Below are positions 58,658 through 64,000 of a DNA stretch of 64,000 bases, one piece after another. The position numbers and the translations under genes were made by a program. The notes beneath the pieces were generated by a model. That model was not told where the DNA came from and made no database searches. It saw only the letters and a program-made list of their open reading frames with translations. This DNA is from CAMLIZ01 sp036231905 (GTDB lineage: Bacteria > Pseudomonadota > Gammaproteobacteria > Burkholderiales > Burkholderiaceae_C), in NCBI RefSeq assembly GCF_036231905.1, contig NZ_JAZARE010000005.1, positions 1 through 64,000 on the forward strand, written 5' to 3'. How positions within the stretch are numbered: the stretch's first letter is position 1; each line of letters starts with the position of its first letter.

Positions 58658-59908
58658 ATGAAGACAAAGATGTTCAAGCCGACGGTCCTTGCCCTGAGCC
58701 TGTTCGCCGCGGGCGCCAGCTTCGCCGGCGAGATCGAGGTGCTGCACTGGTGGACCTCCGGCGGCGAGGCCAAGGCCGCATCGGCGCTGAAGCTCACGCT
58801 GCAGCAAAAGGGCGACCGCTGGAAGGACTTCGCGGTCGCCGGTGGCGGCGGTGATTCCGCGATGACGGTGCTGAAGTCGCGCGTGGTGTCGGGCAATGCC
58901 CCCTCGGCCGCGCAGATCAAGGGCCCGTCCATCCAGGAGTGGGCACAGGAAGGCGTGCTCGCCAACATGGACGACGTCGCCAAGGCCGAGAAGTGGGACG
59001 AGTCCCTGCCCAAGGTCGTGTCCGACATCATGAAGTACAAGGGCCACTACGTCGCCGTGCCGGTGAACGTGCACCGCGTGAACTGGCTGTGGGCCAACCC
59101 CGAGGTCTTTAAGAAGGCCGGCGTCAAGGTGCCCACCACTTGGGACGAGTTCTTCACCGCGGCCGAGGCGCTCAAGAAGGCCGGCGTCACCCCGGTGGCG
59201 CACGGCGGCCAGAACTGGCAGGACTTCACCACCTTCGAGGCCGTGGCCCTGGGTGTGGGCGGCACCGACTTCTACAAGAAGGCCCTGGTGCAGCGTGATG
59301 CCGCCACCCTCTCCAGCCCCACCATGGAGAAGGTGCTCACCACCTTCAAGAAGGTGAAGGACTACACCGACAAGAACGCCCCCGGCCGCGACTGGAACCT
59401 GGCCACCGCGATGGTCATCAACGGCCAGGCCGGCATGCAGATCATGGGCGACTGGGCCAAGGGCGAGTTCCTGGCCGCGGGCAAGACGCCGGGCAAGGAC
59501 TTCGTCTGCGTGCCGGCCCCCGGCACTGACAAGGCCTACACCTTCAACGTGGACTCCTTCGCAATGTTCAAGCTGAAGGACAAGGCCAACATCGAAGCCC
59601 AGAAGCACCTGGCCGCGGCCATCATGGCGCCCCAGTTCCAGGAGGTGTTCAACCTCAACAAGGGCTCCATCCCGGTGCGCCTGAACATGCCGATGGACAA
59701 GTTCGACGACTGCGCCAAGACCTCCTCCAAGGACTTCGTGGCCACGTCCAAGAGCGGCGCCCTGCTGCCCTCCATCGCCCACGGCATGGCGGTTCCCTCC
59801 GCCGCCGAAGGCGCGATGAAGGACGCGGTGAGCCAGTTCTGGAACGACGACAAGATGACCGCCAAGGACGCGATGGCCAAGATCGCCTCCGCTGCCAAGG
59901 CGCAATAA
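58658..59908 (+). CDS. Sugar ABC transporter substrate-binding protein (GtsA-like)
   Basis: A 416-residue periplasmic binding protein, solute-binding family 1. After a signal peptide (ASFA cleavage, about residue 23), EIEVLHWWTSGGEAKAASAL is close to the glucose/mannose-binding GtsA type of Pseudomonas and Burkholderiales, as are VNWLWANPEVFKKAGV and MGDWAKGEFLAAG. CAAGGAGACAAGC precedes the ATG, 26 bases after the porin stop. A strong terminator behind the gene should keep its level above that of the permeases. Confidence 0.92.
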   Translation: MKTKMFKPTVLALSLFAAGASFAGEIEVLHWWTSGGEAKAASALKLTLQQKGDRWKDFAVAGGGGDSAMTVLKSRVVSGNAPSAAQIKGPSIQEWAQEGVLANMDDVAKAEKWDESLPKVVSDIMKYKGHYVAVPVNVHRVNWLWANPEVFKKAGVKVPTTWDEFFTAAEALKKAGVTPVAHGGQNWQDFTTFEAVALGVGGTDFYKKALVQRDAATLSSPTMEKVLTTFKKVKDYTDKNAPGRDWNLATAMVINGQAGMQIMGDWAKGEFLAAGKTPGKDFVCVPAPGTDKAYTFNVDSFAMFKLKDKANIEAQKHLAAAIMAPQFQEVFNLNKGSIPVRLNMPMDKFDDCAKTSSKDFVATSKSGALLPSIAHGMAVPSAAEGAMKDAVSQFWNDDKMTAKDAMAKIASAAKAQ

Positions 59909-59981
59909 GCCTTCTCCTGGCGACGTTGCAAGGGCCACCAGCCCACTCTTGCCAGGATCAGGCTCGTTGCTCTTGCAAGTT

Positions 59982-60023
59982 GGCCGCGCACGGCCGATCC
60001 TCCGCCGTGCGCGGCCTCTTTTT
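59982..60023 (+). terminator. Strong intrinsic terminator between the binding-protein and permease genes
   Basis: A 13-base perfect stem (GGCCGCGCACGGC, 59982-59994; complement 60004-60016) with a nine-base loop is followed by TCTTTTT. It lies inside the transporter operon, 74 bases after the binding-protein stop. Partial termination here would give excess binding protein relative to the membrane subunits, a known arrangement in ABC operons. Confidence 0.9.
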
Positions 60024-60047
60024 CACGGCTGCATTTCCGCTCCCTCC

Positions 60048-60926
60048 ATGTCCGCCCCCTCCTCATTGCGCACGCCCTGGCTGCCCAAGCTGGTGATCGC
60101 GCCCGGCTTCCTGCTGGCCTTTGCCTTCATCTACGGGCTGATGGCATGGAACGGCTACCTGTCGCTGTCGGCCTCGCGGCTGCTGCCCAATTACGAGTTC
60201 GTGGGGCTGGAGCAGTACGAGCGCCTGTTCGACAGCGAGCGCTGGTGGGTGGCTCTCACCAACCTCGGCATCTTCGGCACCCTGTTCATCGGCGGCGCCA
60301 TGGCCATCGGCCTGCTGCTGGCGATCCTGCTGGACCAGAAGATCCGTGCCGAAGGCCTGCTGCGCACCATCTACCTCTACCCGATGGCGCTGAGCTTCAT
60401 CGTCACCGGCACCGCCTGGAAATGGATCCTCAACCCCGGCCTGGGCATCGAGCACCTGGTGCGGCAATGGGGCTTCGAGAACTTCAACTTCGACTGGCTG
60501 GTCACGCCCGACCGCGCGATCTACTGCGTGGTGATCGCCGGCGTGTGGCAGAGCGCCGGCTTCGTGATGGCGCTGTTCCTGGCCGGCCTGCGCGGCATCG
60601 ATGAATCCATCATCAAGGCCGCCCAGGTGGACGGCGCCAGCCTGCCGCGCATCTACTGGCGCATCCTCATCCCCTCCTTGAGGCCGGTGTTCTTCAGCAC
60701 GCTGATGGTGGTGAGCCACCTGGCGATCAAGAGCTTCGACCTGGTGATGGCGCTCACCGCCGGCGGCCCGGGCTACGCCACCGACCTGCCCGCCACCTTC
60801 ATGTACGCGATGGCGTTCTCGCGCGGCCAGATCGGCCTGGGCGCGGCCAGCGCCACCATCATGCTGGCCACCGTGGCCGCCATCGTGGTGCCCTACCTGT
60901 ATTCCGAACTGAGGTCGCGCAAATGA
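60048..60926 (+). CDS. Sugar ABC transporter permease (GtsB-like)
   Basis: A 292-residue inner-membrane permease of the MalF/UgpA type with six helices. LVIAPGFLLAFAFIYGLMAWNGYLSL is the first helix, and the EAA loop reads IDESIIKAAQVDGASLPRIYWRILIP. The start (ATG at 60048, after the terminator) lacks a clear ribosome site. Its stop overlaps the next permease gene (ATGA). It forms the channel with the protein encoded at 60923. Confidence 0.92.
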   Translation: MSAPSSLRTPWLPKLVIAPGFLLAFAFIYGLMAWNGYLSLSASRLLPNYEFVGLEQYERLFDSERWWVALTNLGIFGTLFIGGAMAIGLLLAILLDQKIRAEGLLRTIYLYPMALSFIVTGTAWKWILNPGLGIEHLVRQWGFENFNFDWLVTPDRAIYCVVIAGVWQSAGFVMALFLAGLRGIDESIIKAAQVDGASLPRIYWRILIPSLRPVFFSTLMVVSHLAIKSFDLVMALTAGGPGYATDLPATFMYAMAFSRGQIGLGAASATIMLATVAAIVVPYLYSELRSRK

Positions 60927-61837
60927 GCAGCATCGCCTCGCCGCTGCCCGCGGCCCACACCGCACCGGCCGCTGGAGCCCGCATGAACCGAATCCACCTG
61001 CATCGCATCGTGCTCTGGGGCCTGTTGGCCGTGTTCGCGGCCTTCTTCCTCACGCCGCTGTACGTGATGGTGACCACCTCGCTGAAGGACATGAACGAGG
61101 TGCGCGGCGGCAACCTGCTGGCGCTGCCGCATTCGCCCACCTTCGCGGCCTGGGCCAAGGCCTGGGGCACCGCATGCACGGGCACCGACTGCGGCGGCCT
61201 GAAGCCCTTCTTCATGAACTCGGTGGCCATGGTGCTGCCGGCCGTGCTGGTGTCCACCAGCATCGGGGCGATCAACGGCTATGTGCTCAGCAAGTGGCGC
61301 TTCCGTGGCAGCGAGCTGATGTTCGCGCTGCTGCTGTTCGGCGTGTTCATGCCGATGCAGGTGGTGCTGCTGCCGATGAGCCAGATCCTCGGCTGGCTGG
61401 GCATTGCCAGCTCGATCTGGGGGCTGATCCTGGTGCACGTGCTGGCCGGCATGCCCAGCACCACCTTGTTCTTCCGCAACTACTACGTCGGCCTGCCGGA
61501 CGAGCTGATCAAGGCCGCGATGCTGGACGGCGCCGGTTTCTGGCGGATCTTCTGGCGCATCGTGCTCCCGCTGTCCACGCCGATCCTCGTGGTCACCCTG
61601 ATCTGGCAGTTCACCAACATCTGGAACGACTTCCTCTACGGCGTGGTGTTCTCCGGCAGCGACAGCAAGCCGATCACGGTGGCGCTGAACAACCTGAGCA
61701 ACACCTCGAGCACGGTGAAGGAATACAACGTGGACATGGCTGCCGCCATGATCGCCGCGCTGCCCACCCTGTTCGTCTACATCGTGGCAGGCAAATACTT
61801 CGTGCGCGGCTTGACGGCCGGCGCAGTCAAGGGCTGA
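60923..61837 (+). CDS. Sugar ABC transporter permease (GtsC-like)
   Basis: A 304-residue permease of the MalG/UgpE type with six helices. The EAA loop reads PDELIKAAMLDGAGFWRIFWRIVLPLS, and the C-terminus ends KYFVRGLTAGAVKG, usual for the family. The ATG overlaps the preceding stop (ATGA), giving translational coupling; a later ATG at 60983 is possible because the first 20 residues are not conserved. It is the partner of the previous permease. Confidence 0.92.
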   Translation: MSSIASPLPAAHTAPAAGARMNRIHLHRIVLWGLLAVFAAFFLTPLYVMVTTSLKDMNEVRGGNLLALPHSPTFAAWAKAWGTACTGTDCGGLKPFFMNSVAMVLPAVLVSTSIGAINGYVLSKWRFRGSELMFALLLFGVFMPMQVVLLPMSQILGWLGIASSIWGLILVHVLAGMPSTTLFFRNYYVGLPDELIKAAMLDGAGFWRIFWRIVLPLSTPILVVTLIWQFTNIWNDFLYGVVFSGSDSKPITVALNNLSNTSSTVKEYNVDMAAAMIAALPTLFVYIVAGKYFVRGLTAGAVKG

Positions 61838-61846
61838 GAGAAAACA

Positions 61847-62905
61847 ATGGGCGCGCTTTCCATCCGCAACGTTCGCAAGACCTTCGGCCACACCGAGATC
61901 CTGAAAGGGATCGACATCGAGGTGGAAGCCGGGGAGTTCCTCATCCTCGTCGGCCCCTCGGGCTGCGGCAAGTCCACCCTGCTGTCCATGATCGCCGGGC
62001 TGGACACGCCCACGGCGGGCAGCATCCACATCGGCGAGCGCGATGTGACCCACCTGCCCAGCAAGGACCGCGACATCGCCATGGTGTTCCAGAGCTACGC
62101 GCTCTACCCGAACATGAACGTGGCGCAGAACATCTCCTTCGCGCTGGAGATGCGCAAGGTGGCCAAGCCGCAGCGCGAGGAGATCGTGCAGCGCGTGGCC
62201 AAGATGCTGCAGATCAGCCACCTGCTGGACCGCAAGCCGGGCCAGCTGTCCGGCGGCCAGCGCCAGCGCGTGGCGATGGGCCGGGCCCTCGCGCGCGACC
62301 CCAAGCTCTTCCTCTTCGACGAGCCGCTGTCCAACCTGGACGCCAAGCTGCGGGTGGAAATGCGCGCCGAAATCAAGCTGCTGCACCAGCGCACGAGGAC
62401 CACCACCGTGTACGTCACCCACGACCAGGTGGAAGCCATGACCCTGGGTGACCGCATCGCGGTGATGAAGGACGGCGTGGTCCAGCAGTTCGGCACGCCG
62501 GACGACATCTACAGCCGGCCCGCCACCCGCTTCGTGGCCGAGTTCATCGGCTCGCCGGCGATGAACATGATCCAGGGCATGCGCAGCGGCGATGGCCTGT
62601 CCGCTCAGGGCGTGCAGCTGGCGTTGTCGCAGGAACAGCGCGGCGGCCTGAACGGCAGCTCCGAGATCGTGTACGGCCTGCGGCCCGAGCACCTGAGCTT
62701 CGGCGCGCAAGGCCTGCCCGGCACGCTCACCATGCTGGAGCCCACCGGGCCCGAAACCTATGCCCTGGTGCATACCCCCGTGGGCCTGCTCACCGCACGC
62801 GTGCCCGGCAAGGTGAACGAACGCGTGGGCGACCCGGTGATGCTGGCCTGGGACGCCAGCAACGCGCACCTGTTCGACGCGAAGACGGATGCTCGGCTGG
62901 GGTAG
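61847..62905 (+). CDS. ugpC: Sugar ABC transporter ATPase (UgpC/MalK-like)
   Basis: A 352-residue ATPase subunit of CUT1 sugar transporters. Walker A GPSGCGKST (36-44), LSGGQ (134-138), Walker B LFLFDEP (155-161) and H192 are present. A C-terminal TOBE-type regulatory domain (about 235-350; VYGLRPEHLSFG) follows. It starts nine bases after the permease stop. One such ATPase often serves several transporters; here it completes the porin-to-cytoplasm uptake route. Confidence 0.93.
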   Translation: MGALSIRNVRKTFGHTEILKGIDIEVEAGEFLILVGPSGCGKSTLLSMIAGLDTPTAGSIHIGERDVTHLPSKDRDIAMVFQSYALYPNMNVAQNISFALEMRKVAKPQREEIVQRVAKMLQISHLLDRKPGQLSGGQRQRVAMGRALARDPKLFLFDEPLSNLDAKLRVEMRAEIKLLHQRTRTTTVYVTHDQVEAMTLGDRIAVMKDGVVQQFGTPDDIYSRPATRFVAEFIGSPAMNMIQGMRSGDGLSAQGVQLALSQEQRGGLNGSSEIVYGLRPEHLSFGAQGLPGTLTMLEPTGPETYALVHTPVGLLTARVPGKVNERVGDPVMLAWDASNAHLFDAKTDARLG

Positions 62906-63026
62906 CGGCACGGCGCGTCGCCGCCGGCTGTCGTTTTTCGGCGTAACAGTGTGTCCTGCGCCATACTGATTCCGCCGATGCGGCCTCGCCGCTGGCGTAC
63001 CGCTTGCTCCTACCGTCTCACGCCCC

Positions 63027-64000
63027 ATGAAGCCCCTGCCGCCCGACTTCCGCTCGCCCGAATTCCTGCGGGCACACATCCTCCACACGATGTCGTTTTA
63101 TGACGGCCGTTGTGTCGATCCTTCCGGGGGCTTCTTCCATTTCTACAAGGACGACGGCACCGTCAACGACCGCAGCACGCGCCATCTGGTGAGCAGCACA
63201 CGGTTCGTGCTCACCCATGCCTGGGCGGCGCGCCACTTTCCGGAGCATGAGCGTGCACCGGCCTGGCGCGACGCAGCGCGGCATGGCCTCGATTTCGTGC
63301 GCGACGTGCACCGCGATCCGGCCACCGGCGGTTATGCGTGGATGCTGAAGTGGGAAGAAGGCGGCTACAAGACGGTGCTGGACGCCACCAACCACTGCTA
63401 CGGGCTGGCCTTCGTGCTGCTGGCGCATGCCCATGCGGTGCTGGCCGGCATCGAGGAGGCGCGCACCGGCATCGAAGAGACCTTCGATCTCATGGAGCAG
63501 CGCTTCTGGGAGCCGCAGCACCGGCTCTACGCCGATGAAGCCACGGCCGACTGGACGCTCTCGCCCTACCGCGGCCAGAACGCCAACATGCATGCCTGCG
63601 AGGCGATGCTCGCCGCCTTCGAGGCCACCGGCAACCCACGTTACCTGGAACGTGCCGCCACGCTGGCCACCTCGGTCACCGAGCACCTGGCGGAAAAGGC
63701 CGGCGGCCTGATCTGGGAGCATTACCACGCCGACTGGACCCCCGACTGGGAATACAACCGGCACGACAGCAGCAACATCTTCCGCCCCTGGGGTTTCCAG
63801 ACCGGCCACCACACCGAATGGGCCAAGCTGCTGCTGGCGCTGGAGCGCGCCCGGCCCGAGCATCCGCACAACGAAGCGCTGGTGCACCGCGCGCGCAGCC
63901 TCTTCGCCTGCGGCGTGGACCACGGCTGGGACCGCCAGCACGAGGGCCTGGCCTATGGCTTCGCACGCGACGAGACGCCGGGCCACGAGGGCCGCTATGT
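63027..64000 (+). CDS. AGE-family sugar isomerase/epimerase (partial, runs off the window)
   Basis: The first 324 residues of an N-acylglucosamine 2-epimerase superfamily protein with an alpha/alpha-barrel pattern: GGFFHFYKDDGTV, RHLVSSTRFVLTHAWAARHF, DATNHCYGLAFVLLAHAHAV, NANMHACEAMLAAFEATG and WGFQTGHHTEWAKLLLALER. These match the YihS/mannose-isomerase branch better than the renin-binding-protein branch. Catalytic histidines would be in HCYGLAF, NMHACEA and GHHTEWA. Next to a sugar ABC system it probably converts mannose to fructose or a similar pair; this is inference. The frame is open to the last base. Confidence 0.85.
   Translation, partial: MKPLPPDFRSPEFLRAHILHTMSFYDGRCVDPSGGFFHFYKDDGTVNDRSTRHLVSSTRFVLTHAWAARHFPEHERAPAWRDAARHGLDFVRDVHRDPATGGYAWMLKWEEGGYKTVLDATNHCYGLAFVLLAHAHAVLAGIEEARTGIEETFDLMEQRFWEPQHRLYADEATADWTLSPYRGQNANMHACEAMLAAFEATGNPRYLERAATLATSVTEHLAEKAGGLIWEHYHADWTPDWEYNRHDSSNIFRPWGFQTGHHTEWAKLLLALERARPEHPHNEALVHRARSLFACGVDHGWDRQHEGLAYGFARDETPGHEGRY

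Overview
The window is GC-rich (roughly 68-70 % by eye), almost fully coding DNA from a Gram-negative bacterium. It is most likely a betaproteobacterium of the order Burkholderiales, close to Comamonadaceae/Sphaerotilaceae. The reasons are a Bug/TctC-type periplasmic receptor, a PEP-CTERM protein, a QseBC-type regulator pair, a LamB-type porin, and hairpin-rich intergenic repeats of the kind common in Comamonadaceae. No rRNA, tRNA, CRISPR array, prophage or insertion sequence was found.

Layout. 1-425: no gene, only inverted-repeat intergenic DNA. 426-4237: glucarate catabolism (glucarate dehydratase, semialdehyde dehydrogenase, Bug receptor). 4402-7280: a QseBC-like two-component pair facing a PAP2 phosphatase gene that carries a perfect PmrA/QseB-type box upstream. 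7303-7465: remnant of a short-chain dehydrogenase. 7613-12748: a lipoprotein esterase, then a periplasmic binding protein next to a hybrid histidine kinase. 12758-15980: SDR and DJ-1 family genes on the minus strand, divergent from a canonical hipBA toxin-antitoxin pair. 16079-26254: a mix of small metabolic, membrane and regulatory genes (PEBP, two AraC regulators, transglutaminase plus kinase, two AI-2E/PerM permeases, aldo/keto reductase, darcynin, TetR). 26256-31770: a minus-strand stressosome operon (RsbR, RsbS, RsbT, an ATPase/PP2C protein) that runs into two histidine kinases. It is divergent from two DUF2382 stress proteins and a zinc-ribbon protein (32025-33926). 34142-37391: a PEP-CTERM protein, a DUF6502/DUF4382 pair and a GlcG-like protein.

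37423-40458 encodes the most unusual protein here: an Atm1-type ABC exporter half-molecule fused to a degenerate histidine-kinase ATPase fold and an intact response-regulator receiver domain. 40479-49083 is a glycan cluster of eight genes: a degenerate heptose nucleotidyltransferase, GT4, GmhB-like phosphatase, GT9, carbamoyltransferase, GT2, GT9 and GT1. A good sigma-54 promoter match lies in front of the GT4 gene. It is followed by two large GGDEF-EAL proteins (49160-55075), so surface glycan and cyclic-di-GMP control may be linked. 55142-64000 is a sugar uptake locus: TctDE/GltR-GtrS-like two-component system, LamB porin, GtsABC/UgpC-type ABC transporter with a strong internal terminator, and the start of an AGE-family sugar isomerase that runs off the window.

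All functions are inferred from sequence motifs and family knowledge; no database search was run. Where the annotated start differs from the longest possible frame, the reason is given in the entry.
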